Notes under the pieces: model-generated | Database searches by the model: none | What the model was told of the DNA's origin: nothing | What the model saw: only the letters and a program-made list of their open reading frames with translations | Position numbers and translations under genes: made by a program | Assembly (NCBI GenBank): GCA_024434165.1 | Contig: QMIW01000013.1 | Coordinates: 1 to 59,454, forward strand | DNA: 59,454 nt | Source of the DNA: Chloroflexota bacterium | GTDB lineage: Bacteria; Chloroflexota; Anaerolineae; Anaerolineales; Villigracilaceae | Direction: 5' to 3' | Part shown: positions 25,141 to 34,056 of the stretch, in pieces | Layout of the letters: every line of letters begins with the position of its first letter | How positions within the stretch are numbered: the stretch's first letter is position 1

Positions 25141-26319
25141 GTGAGCGAAACAGCCACTCCCTCCAAACAATCCAATGGCGGACGCAGTTCCCTTGCGCAG
25201 GAACTTCTGGTGCCGGTTCTGGCGGTGGTCACCGGCTTGCTGATCGGCGCCGTCGTGATCATTGCCAGCGGCGCGAACGTATTCGATGCGTACGGCGCGC
25301 TGTTCACCGGTTCGTTCGGCAGCCCCGCACGGCTGGTCGAGGGTTTGCAGGTGTACTTCAGCACCGGCGAAACCAGGGAATTGTTGAGAGCCATTTATCC
25401 CTTTACGGAGAGCCTTGTCACCGCCACGCCGTATATCTTTGCGGGGCTTTCGGTGGCGCTCGGCTTTCGCGCCGGTCTCTTCAACATCGGCGCGGAGGGT
25501 CAGTTCTTCATCGGCGCGTTATGTTCCGCGTTCATCGGGTACAGCCTCAAGGGGCTGCCGATGATCGTCCACCTGCCGCTGGCGCTGCTGGGCGGCGCGC
25601 TGGGCGGCGCGATCTGGGGCATGATACCGGGCTACCTCAAGGCAAGGTTCGGAGCGCACGAGGTGGTCAATACCATCATGATGAACTGGATCGCCTTCCG
25701 CCTGAGCGACTGGCTGTTGAACGGACCGATGAAGGCTTCCGGCTTCCGCCCGGTGACCCCGAACGTACTCGCCAGCGCGGAACTGCCGCGCTTCTTCCCG
25801 GACCCGCTGCGCTTCAACCTCGGATTTTTCATCGCGCTCCTGGTGGCGTACCTGGTCTATTGGTTCCTGTTCAAGACCACCACCGGTTTTGAAATCCGCT
25901 CGGTGGGTGCCAACCCCGATGCCGCCAAATACGCGGGCATGAACATCGTCAAGAACCTGGTGCTGGTCATGGCGCTGGCGGGCGGACTCGCCGGCATGGC
26001 TGGTTCCGCTCAAGTTCTCGGCGTGGATCACTGGGTGGGTCAGGGATTCTCCGCCGGGTACGGGTTCGATGCGATTGCGCTGGCTCTGCTCGGCAAAAGC
26101 CACCCGTTCGGCGTCGTTCTCTCCGCGCTGCTGTTCGGCTTCCTGCGCAGCGGCGCGACCAACATGCAGTCGCGGGCGGGCATCCCGATTGACATCATCT
26201 CCATCATCCAGGGTCTGGTGATCGTGTTCATCGCCGCACCCGCCATCATCCGCTGGTTCTACCGCCTGCGCTCGATCAAAACCGAAGAGACCGTCCTCAC
26301 GCGCGGCTGGGGCAAATAG
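25141..26319 (+). CDS. ABC importer permease (YufP-like)
   Basis: 392 residues, about 9-10 membrane segments, BPD_transp_2 family. Signature regions are RAGLFNIGAEGQFFIGAL, KARFGAHEVVNTIMMNWIA and the later GANPDAAKYAGMN cytoplasmic loop that contacts the ATPase. GTG start with AGGAGA 6 nt upstream. It pairs with the next gene to form the membrane channel for a nucleoside-type substrate. Confidence 0.93.
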   Translation: MSETATPSKQSNGGRSSLAQELLVPVLAVVTGLLIGAVVIIASGANVFDAYGALFTGSFGSPARLVEGLQVYFSTGETRELLRAIYPFTESLVTATPYIFAGLSVALGFRAGLFNIGAEGQFFIGALCSAFIGYSLKGLPMIVHLPLALLGGALGGAIWGMIPGYLKARFGAHEVVNTIMMNWIAFRLSDWLLNGPMKASGFRPVTPNVLASAELPRFFPDPLRFNLGFFIALLVAYLVYWFLFKTTTGFEIRSVGANPDAAKYAGMNIVKNLVLVMALAGGLAGMAGSAQVLGVDHWVGQGFSAGYGFDAIALALLGKSHPFGVVLSALLFGFLRSGATNMQSRAGIPIDIISIIQGLVIVFIAAPAIIRWFYRLRSIKTEETVLTRGWGK

Positions 26320-26330
26320 GCGAGGTTTGA

Positions 26331-27593
26331 ATGACAACTACAAACTTGGAATTCAGCGCTGCCGCTGAAAAACGCAAACGAATCTCCTACGGTCTGACCC
26401 TGCTGGCGGCAGGCTTGTTTATCTTCTTCCTGTTCGGGCTCAACACCCAGCCGGGTGTGCAAACCACCTTCGGCTTGAATCTCGCCGGGTCGCAAGCCGT
26501 CGAAGTTCCCGATTTCGTCGTCCCGGCGCAAATCACCGTCTACCTGATGGCTGCCATGGCGGTCTTCGCGGGCGCCTTTCAGTTGGCGCGCGGCGTGCGC
26601 TCCACCGGCTGGCTGATCGGCATTCTGTCATTCACGTTTGTGGTGGCTTTCCTCACCTGGGCGGCGCAGGACAAATCCTTCAACCTGACCGGCATGTTGG
26701 GCAGTTCGCTCGTACGCGCCACGCCCATTGCGCTCGCCGCCCTGTGCGGGGTCATCAGCGAACGCTCGGCGGTCATCAACATCGGCATCGAAGGCATCAT
26801 GCTCATGTCGGCGCAGACGGCGGTGGTCACGGCAACCGTGACGGGAAGTCTGTTCATCGGCTTGGTCGCCGCCATCCTGGTCGGCGCGTTGATCGCGGCG
26901 TTTCATGCCTTCCTGGTCATCCGCTTCAAAGTGGACCAGGTCGTAAGCGGCGTCGCCATCAACATCTTTGGCACGGGGTTTACCTCCTTCATCAGTTCCC
27001 GCTTCCTGCAAAGCGCAACCGATACGCTCAACAACTCCGGCACTTTCCCCATCATCTCCATCCCCCTGCTGGCGAAGATCCCCGTGCTCGGACCGGTGTT
27101 GTTCGAAAACAACATCGTTGTCTATCTTATGATTCTGATCGTGGCGCTCATGCACATCATGCTCTTCTACACCCCCTGGGGGCTGCGCACGCGCGCGGTG
27201 GGCGAGCACCCCAAAGCGGCGGATACGCTGGGCGTCAACGTCTACCTCGTGCGGTACGTCAACGTCATCCTCGGCGGCATGATCGCCGGTCTGGGCGGCG
27301 CATATTTCACCATCGGCTCGGTGGGGCGCTTCGACGAAATCATGACCGCAGGCAAGGGCTTCATCGGTCTTGCGGCAATGATCTTCGGAAAATGGAATCC
27401 CATCGGCGCGTTTACCTCGTCCCTGATCTTCGGCTTTGCAGATTCGCTGCAGGTGAAATTGCAGATTCTGCGCGTGCCCATCCCCTCGGAATTCCTGCTC
27501 ATGGCTCCTTACATTGTGACCATGATCATCCTGACCGGCGTGGTGGGACGCGCCATCCCGCCCGCGGCAGACGGTCAACCTTACGAGAAGTGA
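26331..27593 (+). CDS. ABC importer permease (YufQ-like)
   Basis: 420 residues, about 10 membrane segments. It carries GVISERSAVINIGIEGIMLM, the ATPase-contact loop GEHPKAADTLGVN and GRFDEIMTAGKGFIGLAAM. The N-terminal extension with two extra membrane segments precedes the BPD_transp_2 core. Last gene of the importer, followed by a terminator. Confidence 0.93.
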   Translation: MTTTNLEFSAAAEKRKRISYGLTLLAAGLFIFFLFGLNTQPGVQTTFGLNLAGSQAVEVPDFVVPAQITVYLMAAMAVFAGAFQLARGVRSTGWLIGILSFTFVVAFLTWAAQDKSFNLTGMLGSSLVRATPIALAALCGVISERSAVINIGIEGIMLMSAQTAVVTATVTGSLFIGLVAAILVGALIAAFHAFLVIRFKVDQVVSGVAINIFGTGFTSFISSRFLQSATDTLNNSGTFPIISIPLLAKIPVLGPVLFENNIVVYLMILIVALMHIMLFYTPWGLRTRAVGEHPKAADTLGVNVYLVRYVNVILGGMIAGLGGAYFTIGSVGRFDEIMTAGKGFIGLAAMIFGKWNPIGAFTSSLIFGFADSLQVKLQILRVPIPSEFLLMAPYIVTMIILTGVVGRAIPPAADGQPYEK

Positions 27594-27624
27594 CCGCTTC
27601 TTTCCGACCCGCAGCCTGATTCTG

Positions 27625-27657
27625 AAAAACAGGAGTTGCAGCAACTCCTGTTTTTTT
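27625..27657 (+). terminator. Intrinsic terminator of the ABC operon
   Basis: CAGGAGTTGC and GCAACTCCTG are perfect 10-bp arms around one base, flanked by A's and seven T's. Confidence 0.88.
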
Positions 27658-27824
27658 CTTTCGATCCTCCCGCCTAACCTGCCAAATCGCTTGCCAGGCT
27701 GCAAGCCTGACCTGCAATTGACCTATACATAAGGTTTGGCGCAGACCCGGAGAAGCGCTAAGAAATGCGGGGGATAAACGCATAATCATCTTGGGGTAAA
27801 ATAATTTTGAAAGAAGGAGAAACG

Positions 27825-28943
27825 ATGAACAAAACGACCCGCCTGCTTGGTTTTTTTATCATTTTCGCAGTAATTTTGACCGCCTGCAACCTGCCGTCCG
27901 GCGACCCGGAGGATGTCAACGCCACCGCCGCCGCACAGACCCTGGAAGCGCTGCTCAGCGCCACCCCCTCGATCTCCACAACCACGCCCACCGTCCCGGC
28001 AACCATTACCCTGATTCCCTCGCCAGCGTTTACAAGCACGCCCGTCCCCACCGCCACGCCAAACTGCCCGCTGGCGCAATTCGTCACCGATGTGACCATT
28101 CCCGACGGAACCATCATGACCCCCGGGCAGACCTTTACCAAAAAATGGCGTCTGCGGAACACCAGCGCCTGCGCCTGGAACGGTTACAGCCTTGTGTTCG
28201 ACAGCGGCGATTCCATGAACGGTCCCGCCAGCAAACCGATCGGCGTCATCAACCCCGGGCAGGAGGTTGACCTGGAAGTCAACCTGACAGCCCCCAACTC
28301 CCCCGGAAACTATCGCGGGTACTGGCGCATCGTCACGAACACGAACGTGCTCGTTCCCATTGTGAACGGTTATCAGGGCAGGTCCTTCTACGTGGACATT
28401 AAAGTCCAGGCGCCGCCGACCGTGACCAATACTTCCGCGCCTTCCAGCACGACCATCACCCTCGACAACATCGCCGGGGAAAGCGGACAGGTCCGTTCCG
28501 ACGGGACAGTGCTGGGACCGCCCAACACCGGCGACATCGAATCGAACGCCGCCGCGCAGGCTTTCTTCAGTTTCAACATGAGTTCCATCCCCGCCGGCGC
28601 GACGATCACAAAGGTGGTTGTCAATTTCAGTTCGTACGATACGCTGGGCAACCCCTGGTCGCTGGCAGACGGCTGTCTGCGCGCCTACGTGCAAAACTAC
28701 GGCACGCTGGACGCCGGCGATTTCTTCCCCGGCGACCCCACCAGCGCGGTCATCCGATGGTGCGGGGCGGCTGAGTTGAGCTCCGTGTTCGAGGACAGCG
28801 GAATGAAAGCCGTGGTTCAAAGCGCGGTCGGCTCTTCGCGGCTTCAATTGAGGGTCCAATTCCGCGCGCCCACCACGAGCAGCAACGGCATTGCGGATAT
28901 GATACGGTTCGGGACCGTAAAACTCATCATCACCTATCAATAG
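27825..28943 (+). CDS. FW/NBR1-Ig-like lipoprotein 1
   Basis: 372 residues. The lipoprotein signal ends AVILTAC, then comes a Thr/Pro stalk to about residue 80. The NBR1-type Ig-like (four-tryptophan) domain spans about 82-200: TDVTIPDGTIMTPGQTF, KKWRLRNTSACAW, VINPGQEV, GYWRIV. A Cys opens the domain (NCPLAQF) and another sits in SACAW. A second, C-terminal beta-type domain of about 150 residues (TNTSAPSSTTITLDN onwards) is specific to this copy; I cannot name it. The start has AAGGAGA 6 nt upstream. First of five consecutive genes sharing the domain. Confidence 0.85.
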   Translation: MNKTTRLLGFFIIFAVILTACNLPSGDPEDVNATAAAQTLEALLSATPSISTTTPTVPATITLIPSPAFTSTPVPTATPNCPLAQFVTDVTIPDGTIMTPGQTFTKKWRLRNTSACAWNGYSLVFDSGDSMNGPASKPIGVINPGQEVDLEVNLTAPNSPGNYRGYWRIVTNTNVLVPIVNGYQGRSFYVDIKVQAPPTVTNTSAPSSTTITLDNIAGESGQVRSDGTVLGPPNTGDIESNAAAQAFFSFNMSSIPAGATITKVVVNFSSYDTLGNPWSLADGCLRAYVQNYGTLDAGDFFPGDPTSAVIRWCGAAELSSVFEDSGMKAVVQSAVGSSRLQLRVQFRAPTTSSNGIADMIRFGTVKLIITYQ

Positions 28944-29001
28944 CATTTCAGGCTGAGACGCGGATAATTGCATAAAACCCGATTTAGAAAGTGCTGAGAA
29001 C

Positions 29002-29026
29002 CGAGCGCCCGCAATCCGGGCGCTCG
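29002..29026. repeat. Perfect 10-bp stem between lipoproteins 1 and 2
   Basis: CGAGCGCCCG/CGGGCGCTCG with a 5-nt loop, followed by AAATTT. It could be a weak terminator for lipoprotein 1. A TATAAT follows at 29038-29043. Confidence 0.6.
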
Positions 29027-29037
29027 AAATTTAACAG

Positions 29038-29043
29038 TATAAT
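29038..29043 (+). promoter_or_regulatory. Candidate -10 element for lipoprotein 2
   Basis: TATAAT 26 bp upstream of the ATG; no good -35. Confidence 0.4.
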
Positions 29044-29069
29044 CATTTGCTGAAAGTGAAAGGAAAAAA

Positions 29070-30008
29070 ATGACCAAATCGAAAATATATTTGCTGTTTA
29101 CAACCATCATCGCTGCCGCCCTGCTCCTTGCCTCCTGCGGCGAAAACACGGATGCGGAGTCCGTCATCCAGACTTCCGTTGCCGAGACGGTTGCCGCACA
29201 GCCCCCCGTGGTGATCACCGAGACCCCTCCAGCCGTCACGCTCGTTCCAACTCAAACGCCCTTCGCGCAGCCCACCACCGGCACACTGCCCCCAACCCCC
29301 ACCCTCTCCACCGCCTCGAAAGCCGAGTGCGCCAAAGCCAGCCTTCAGGATGAAACCATCGTGGACGGCAAAATCTTCAAGCCCGGCGAGCAATTCACCA
29401 AGACCTGGTACATCACCAACACCAGCAACTGCGTCTGGGATACCAGTTACAAGATCATCTTCTGGGATGGCAACATCCTCGGCGGCGCCTACGTTTACAA
29501 CCTGCCGCAAATAACAGGACCCGGTCAGACCGTGCCCGTCTCGCTCGTTCTCACCGCCCCCACCCAGGACGGGACCTACCGCTCCGAATGGAAACTGCAA
29601 ACCCCCGATAACATCAATTTCGGCGTGGGCGTTTACCAAGCCGCCTTCTACACCGAGATCGTCGTCTCATCGGCAGACAAGCCCAGCTACGCCGTCACTT
29701 CGGTGGAACTGACGATTGACCGCGAACCGGATTACGGCTGCCAGCCGGCAAACATGGTCTATACCGCCTATGCCACGTTCACCACCAACGGTCCGCTGGA
29801 ATTCAAATTCCGCTGGCTCCAACAGGACGGCAACAATTCGGGCATCCAAACCGTGAAAATGACCGAAGCGGGGAAGAAAACCTTCACACGAGTCTGGAAA
29901 CTGGGGCGCGCCGCCTCGCAGAACAGCAACCGCTGGTTCCAGATCGTGGTGCTGGAGCCGGTCTACAAGGAATACCCGCAGGTCAAATTCACCTTCGAGT
30001 GCCCGTAA
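29070..30008 (+). CDS. FW/NBR1-Ig-like lipoprotein 2
   Basis: 312 residues. The lipobox is LLASC, then a Thr/Pro-rich stalk. The FW-like domain (about 85-205) has VDGKIFKPGEQFTKTWYI, NTSNCVWDTSYK, GPGQTVPV, a Trp in RSEWKL, and the opening Cys in AECAKA. The C-terminal 100 residues form another beta-rich part with a Cys pair (GCQPANM and the final FECP). Followed by its own terminator. Confidence 0.85.
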   Translation: MTKSKIYLLFTTIIAAALLLASCGENTDAESVIQTSVAETVAAQPPVVITETPPAVTLVPTQTPFAQPTTGTLPPTPTLSTASKAECAKASLQDETIVDGKIFKPGEQFTKTWYITNTSNCVWDTSYKIIFWDGNILGGAYVYNLPQITGPGQTVPVSLVLTAPTQDGTYRSEWKLQTPDNINFGVGVYQAAFYTEIVVSSADKPSYAVTSVELTIDREPDYGCQPANMVYTAYATFTTNGPLEFKFRWLQQDGNNSGIQTVKMTEAGKKTFTRVWKLGRAASQNSNRWFQIVVLEPVYKEYPQVKFTFECP

Positions 30009-30023
30009 GGCGAATTTCACGAA

Positions 30024-30050
30024 GAAGCCGGAGATTTCCGGCTTCTTTTT
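30024..30050 (+). terminator. Intrinsic terminator after lipoprotein 2
   Basis: GAAGCCGGA/TCCGGCTTC, loop GATT, then five T's. Confidence 0.9.
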
Positions 30051-30157
30051 ATTGGGAACCCGCCGCCCCCGCCCTTCGTCTTTAATACTTGAGCGACTCA
30101 CCTTGCGCGCCGCTGAATACCCTGCGTGAAAGGTGAGAAAATGAAACGGAGGAAGCC

Positions 30158-31459
30158 ATGAACAAAAAATATTCACCTTTTATCCTCGCAGTCATCGTAT
30201 TATTGACCGCCCAACTTGCCTGCAACGTTCCGTCCGATGCGGGGACGCCCGACACCTTTGCCACCCTCAACGGACTCTACACCGCCTCTGCCCTGACGCT
30301 CGAAGCGGCTGGCACGCAATCGGGTCTGACTGCCACCCCGGGCCTGCCCCTGCCAACCGTGACCATCGCGGGGTCGCCCTCAGCGACGAACCCGCCCGCG
30401 CTGCAGTCGCCAGCCCCACAGTCCAGGTGTGATGCGGCGCAGTTCCTGGCGGACGTCACCTACCCGGACGGCAGCGTCCTCCAGCGCAGTACGACCTTCG
30501 TCAAAATCTGGCGCATCAAAAATATCGGCACATGCACCTGGACCACCTCGTATGCGCTGGTCTTTGCGGGCGGCGATGCGCTGGGCGGACCGGCGGCGGT
30601 GGGCATGCCGGGCACGGTGTCTCCCGGTCAGTACATCGAAATTCCCGTTACGCTCAATTCGCCCAACAAGGACGGCAGTTACACCGGCTATTGGAAACTG
30701 CGCAACGCATCCGGCGCGATGTTTGGAATCGGCGCGCAGGCAGATACGGCGTTTTGGGTCAAGATCCGGGTGGCAGGAACCGTGCACGCTGCCTACAACT
30801 TTGCGGATAACTACTGCAAAGCGGACTGGTCGAACGGCAAATCATCCCTGCCCTGTCCCGGCTCCGACGGCGACCCGAGCGGTTACGTCATCCGCCTGAA
30901 CGCGCCGAAGATGGAGAACGGCGTAAAGGAGGACGAACCGGGTCTGCTGACCGTGCCGCAGGACAAACAAAACGGCTCCATCAGCGGAGAGTTTCCGGCG
31001 TTCACCGTGCAAGCCGGGGATCGTTTCCGCGCGCTGATTAACTGCCAGTATGAGGCGGTGAAATGCAATGTGATTTTCAAACTGGAATACAAAAACAACG
31101 GGCAGATCCGAACTCTCGCCAGTTGGGCGGAGGTCTACGAAGGCAAGTATTACCCGGTTGACCTGGACCTGAGCAGTCTCGCCGGCGAGACGGTGAAATT
31201 CATCCTGACCGTGAACGCCAACGGCGGCAACAAACACGATTATGCCATCTGGCTCAATCCGCACATCGCGCGGCAGGGCAATGCGCCCACTGCCACCGCC
31301 ACGAAACCGCCAACCAAAACCTTCACGCCGACAATCACCTTCACGCCTACATTGACGTTTACCCCCACAATCACGTTCACTCCGACCTCTACGTTCACCC
31401 CCACCGCCCCTCCAACGGCGACCAGTACCGAAACACCCATCAGCACGGCAACCCCGTAG
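30158..31459 (+). CDS. FW/NBR1-Ig-like lipoprotein 3 with C-terminal Thr/Pro repeat
   Basis: 433 residues. The lipobox is TAQLAC. The FW-like domain (about 90-205) has all four Trp positions: FVKIWRIKN, GTCTWTTSY, GYWKLRN and AFWVKIRV. The region 210-370 is a second beta-sandwich-like module with several Cys (NYCKADW, LPCPG, NCQYEAVKCN). The tail, about residues 373-433, repeats a TFTPTI-type hexapeptide several times and ends without an anchor. GGAGGA lies before the ATG. Confidence 0.85.
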   Translation: MNKKYSPFILAVIVLLTAQLACNVPSDAGTPDTFATLNGLYTASALTLEAAGTQSGLTATPGLPLPTVTIAGSPSATNPPALQSPAPQSRCDAAQFLADVTYPDGSVLQRSTTFVKIWRIKNIGTCTWTTSYALVFAGGDALGGPAAVGMPGTVSPGQYIEIPVTLNSPNKDGSYTGYWKLRNASGAMFGIGAQADTAFWVKIRVAGTVHAAYNFADNYCKADWSNGKSSLPCPGSDGDPSGYVIRLNAPKMENGVKEDEPGLLTVPQDKQNGSISGEFPAFTVQAGDRFRALINCQYEAVKCNVIFKLEYKNNGQIRTLASWAEVYEGKYYPVDLDLSSLAGETVKFILTVNANGGNKHDYAIWLNPHIARQGNAPTATATKPPTKTFTPTITFTPTLTFTPTITFTPTSTFTPTAPPTATSTETPISTATP

Positions 31460-31465
31460 GTGCGT

Positions 31466-31471
31466 TATAAT
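31466..31471 (+). promoter_or_regulatory. Candidate -10 element for lipoprotein 4
   Basis: TATAAT 30 bp upstream of the ATG, 6 bp after the previous stop codon. Confidence 0.4.
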
Positions 31472-31501
31472 AACGTTACCATTTTCGGAGGTTCAAAAAT
31501 C

Positions 31502-32245
31502 ATGAAATTTCGCAAGTCACTCTGGCTGGTGATGTTGACCCTTGCCGCTGTGGTTCTCAGTTCCTGCAACATCGGAGCCTCGCCCGCCCCCACAGAGGAC
31601 CCGGGCATCATCCAGACGCAGGCATTCGGGCTCGTCCTCACCCAGGCGGCAGACCAGCAGACGCAAACCGCCGCGGCGGCTCCGCCCACGCCCCTCCCGA
31701 CCAGAACTCGCACTCCGACCCTCTCCGTGACCATCACTGTGGGCATTCTCCCCACGACCTCGCTCCTGGGCGGCTCGCCCACACCCTTCGCCTTCAACAC
31801 CCAACAACCAGGTCTGACGCCGCAGCTGCTCGTCACACCCAGCCTGGTGGGCACGCTCGGCGCAGTGGGAACGGTTACCACGAAGAATGGATGCAACGAC
31901 GGCTACCTCGTCAGCGAATCCCAGCCGTACGACGGCAAGACCATCCTGCTCGCCACCGAATTCACCAAAAGCTGGGAGTTCATCAACACCGGCACCTGCG
32001 TTTGGGATGAAGGCTACACCTTCGCGTACGTGGAGCAGTTCTCCACCGGTCCGCGCTACGGCAAGGATTACATCATTCCGAAGGATGGTCCGTTTACAAA
32101 ACCCGGCGAATACCGCACCTTTACAGTCACGCTGAAGGCGCCCAAAGTGCCCGGCGAATACACCTGGTATTACAAACTCAAGGACGATGCCGGTAATTTC
32201 TTCGGTTCGCTGGTCTGGGTCACGATCAAGTCTGTGACAGGGTAG
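31502..32245 (+). CDS. FW/NBR1-Ig-like lipoprotein 4
   Basis: 247 residues. The signal ends VVLSSC, then a long Gln/Ala/Thr/Pro stalk to about 130. The C-terminal FW-like domain has FTKSWEFINTGTCVWDEGY, KPGEYRTFTV, a PGEYTWYYKL strand and LVWVTI; the opening Cys is in NGCNDG. The start was placed at the ATG with CGGAGG 9 nt upstream. This copy has only the one domain. Confidence 0.85.
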   Translation: MKFRKSLWLVMLTLAAVVLSSCNIGASPAPTEDPGIIQTQAFGLVLTQAADQQTQTAAAAPPTPLPTRTRTPTLSVTITVGILPTTSLLGGSPTPFAFNTQQPGLTPQLLVTPSLVGTLGAVGTVTTKNGCNDGYLVSESQPYDGKTILLATEFTKSWEFINTGTCVWDEGYTFAYVEQFSTGPRYGKDYIIPKDGPFTKPGEYRTFTVTLKAPKVPGEYTWYYKLKDDAGNFFGSLVWVTIKSVTG

Positions 32246-32259
32246 AAAGCAGGGACATC

Positions 32260-32892
32260 ATGAAAAAACTGTTCGCTCTCCTTATGCTGGCGGCGGTGCT
32301 GACCGGTTGCGCTCCCGCCACACCGGTCGAACCTACGCCGGATGTGAACGCCATTCGCACTTCGGCGGCTAACACAGTGGTGGCAGAGTTTACACTGACG
32401 GCGGCAGTTTCCACACCCACCTCCCAGCCGCCCACCGAAACGCCCACCCAGGCTGCGCCGCCCACCGAGACCCCCACCGTGGCGCTTGCCACCAACCTCA
32501 CCGAGGTGGCGCTCGGCACACCCGCCGCCATCTGCGACGATTATTCCTTCGACCTCACCACGCTGGACGTCACCATCCCGGATGGCACGCCGATGTCGCC
32601 CGGTCAGGAATTCGTGAAGACGTGGCGAATCAAAAATACAGGCATCTGCACCTGGGACACGAACTACAAAGCCATCTTCTCCTACAGTTCGCCCCCCAAC
32701 GAAGACATGGACGCCCAACCCATTCCACTGGCGGCGCTGGTCGCGCCAGGGCAGGAAGTGGAAGTCTCGGTGCAATTCAAAGCGCCCACCACTCCGGGCG
32801 AATACACCGGCTATTGGCAGATGGTGAACTCCAAGGGCATTTCCTTCGGCAAAAAAGAGTACACCCTGATCGTCAAGATTGTTGTCCAATAA
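32260..32892 (+). CDS. FW/NBR1-Ig-like lipoprotein 5
   Basis: 210 residues, the shortest of the set. The lipobox is AVLTGC, then a Thr/Pro stalk to about 90. The FW-like domain is the cleanest copy: LDVTIPDGTPMSPGQEF, VKTWRIKNTGICTW, VAPGQEVEV, TPGEYTGYWQMV, ending in VKIVVQ. The fourth Trp is replaced by Leu in this copy. Fourteen base pairs after the previous stop, so probably co-transcribed with lipoprotein 4; its end overlaps queG. Confidence 0.86.
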   Translation: MKKLFALLMLAAVLTGCAPATPVEPTPDVNAIRTSAANTVVAEFTLTAAVSTPTSQPPTETPTQAAPPTETPTVALATNLTEVALGTPAAICDDYSFDLTTLDVTIPDGTPMSPGQEFVKTWRIKNTGICTWDTNYKAIFSYSSPPNEDMDAQPIPLAALVAPGQEVEVSVQFKAPTTPGEYTGYWQMVNSKGISFGKKEYTLIVKIVVQ

Positions 32893-33931
32893 CCCAAAAC
32901 TCAAGCAAGCCATAAAAGACAAAGCGCGCCAGCTGGGATTCATCCTGGCTGGCGTTACTTCTCCCGACCCGCCCGCGCATTACAACGTCTTTGAAACATG
33001 GCTGGAACGGGGGCATCACGGCGCGATGGATTATCTTGCCAGCGAACGAAACCGCATCCGCCGCGCCGACCCCAGGCAGATTCTCCCCGAATGCCAATCC
33101 ATCCTCGTGCTGGCGCTGCCGTATTCGCCCCATTCTGAATTCAAAATTCAAAATTCAGAACCCAGAATCGCCGCCTATGCCCTCGGCGGCGACTACCACG
33201 AAGTCATCGCGCCGCGCCTGCGGCAAATCGTCCAATTCGTCGAAGAACAAGCCGGGCATCCCGTCCCAAACCGCTATTACACCGACACCGGTCCCATTCT
33301 CGAACGCGAACTCGCGCAGCGAGCCGGCCTTGGCTGGGTCGGCAGGAATTCCATGCTCATCAACCCCAGGGCAGGCTCGACCTTCCTGCTTGCGGAGATC
33401 CTGCTCGGCATCGAACTCGAACCCGACGACCCCTTCCCCACCGACCACTGCGGAACCTGCACGCGCTGTCTCGACGCCTGCCCCACGCACTGCATCCTGC
33501 CAGACCGCACGCTCGACGCCCGCCGCTGCATCTCCTACCTCACCATCGAAAACAAGGGCGAAATCCCCGAAGATTTGCGCGAGCCGGTGGGCGGCTGGGC
33601 GTTTGGATGCGACATCTGCCAGCAGGTCTGCCCGTGGAATCGTTTCTCCCCGCCGGCGGACCCCGCCCTCGAGCCGTCCATTCCGCTTCCAATCCCGACC
33701 GACGACCTGCTCTTGTTATCCTCCGAGTTCAACCAACGCTTCAAGCGTTCGCCCGTCAAACGCGCAAAACGGCGCGGCTATTTGCGGAATCTCGCCGTCG
33801 CAGTTGGAAACACGGGAACCGAAAAAGATTTGCCTGTTTTAGAGCAAGCCGCACAGGACGAAGAGCCCCTGGTGCGGGAGCATGCGAAGTGGGCGATGGA
33901 TAAACTCATTCGCAGGTCGGGTTTACAGTAA
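32879..33931 (+). CDS. queG: Epoxyqueuosine reductase
   Basis: 350 residues. It performs the last step of queuosine tRNA modification using cobalamin and two [4Fe-4S] clusters. Cluster ligands are in CGTCTRCLDACPTHC (about 192-206) and CDICQQVCPWN (about 244-254); the catalytic region is YYTDTGPILEREL, and HEAT-like helices form the C-terminus. The start is TTG (32879 or 32882), overlapping the preceding gene by up to 14 bp, because the N-terminal domain requires it. Residues about 87-98 (EFKIQNSEPRIA) are encoded by a heptad repeat. Confidence 0.93.
   Translation: MLSNNPKLKQAIKDKARQLGFILAGVTSPDPPAHYNVFETWLERGHHGAMDYLASERNRIRRADPRQILPECQSILVLALPYSPHSEFKIQNSEPRIAAYALGGDYHEVIAPRLRQIVQFVEEQAGHPVPNRYYTDTGPILERELAQRAGLGWVGRNSMLINPRAGSTFLLAEILLGIELEPDDPFPTDHCGTCTRCLDACPTHCILPDRTLDARRCISYLTIENKGEIPEDLREPVGGWAFGCDICQQVCPWNRFSPPADPALEPSIPLPIPTDDLLLLSSEFNQRFKRSPVKRAKRRGYLRNLAVAVGNTGTEKDLPVLEQAAQDEEPLVREHAKWAMDKLIRRSGLQ
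33137..33171. repeat. Heptad tandem repeat inside queG (5 units)
   Basis: GAATTCA, AAATTCA, AAATTCA, GAACCCA, GAATCGC. In frame, a surface-loop insertion before the conserved AAYALGGDYH segment. Confidence 0.9.
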
Positions 33932-33998
33932 CGCGGAATTCATTCCGCAAATTCAATGCGATATAAATATCGAATTACAGACTCACCTTACGCAGTGA

Positions 33999-34039
33999 AC
34001 CGCCAAGTTTTTTATATCTTTTACTCTTCCCTTGGCGGT
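33999..34039. repeat. ACCGCCAAG/CTTGGCGGT inverted repeat (class C), copy 1
   Basis: Perfect 9-bp arms around a 23-nt T-rich loop, followed by seven A's. The arms recur in modified form inside a glycosyltransferase gene at 44603-44677. Confidence 0.75.
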
Positions 34040-34056
34040 AAAAAAAGGCGGCTCTT

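Noticed and set aside
31320-31440. Regular repeat of about 18 bp that might be taken for a CRISPR array
   Set aside because: It is the coding repeat for TFTPT-type peptide units, with no unique spacers.
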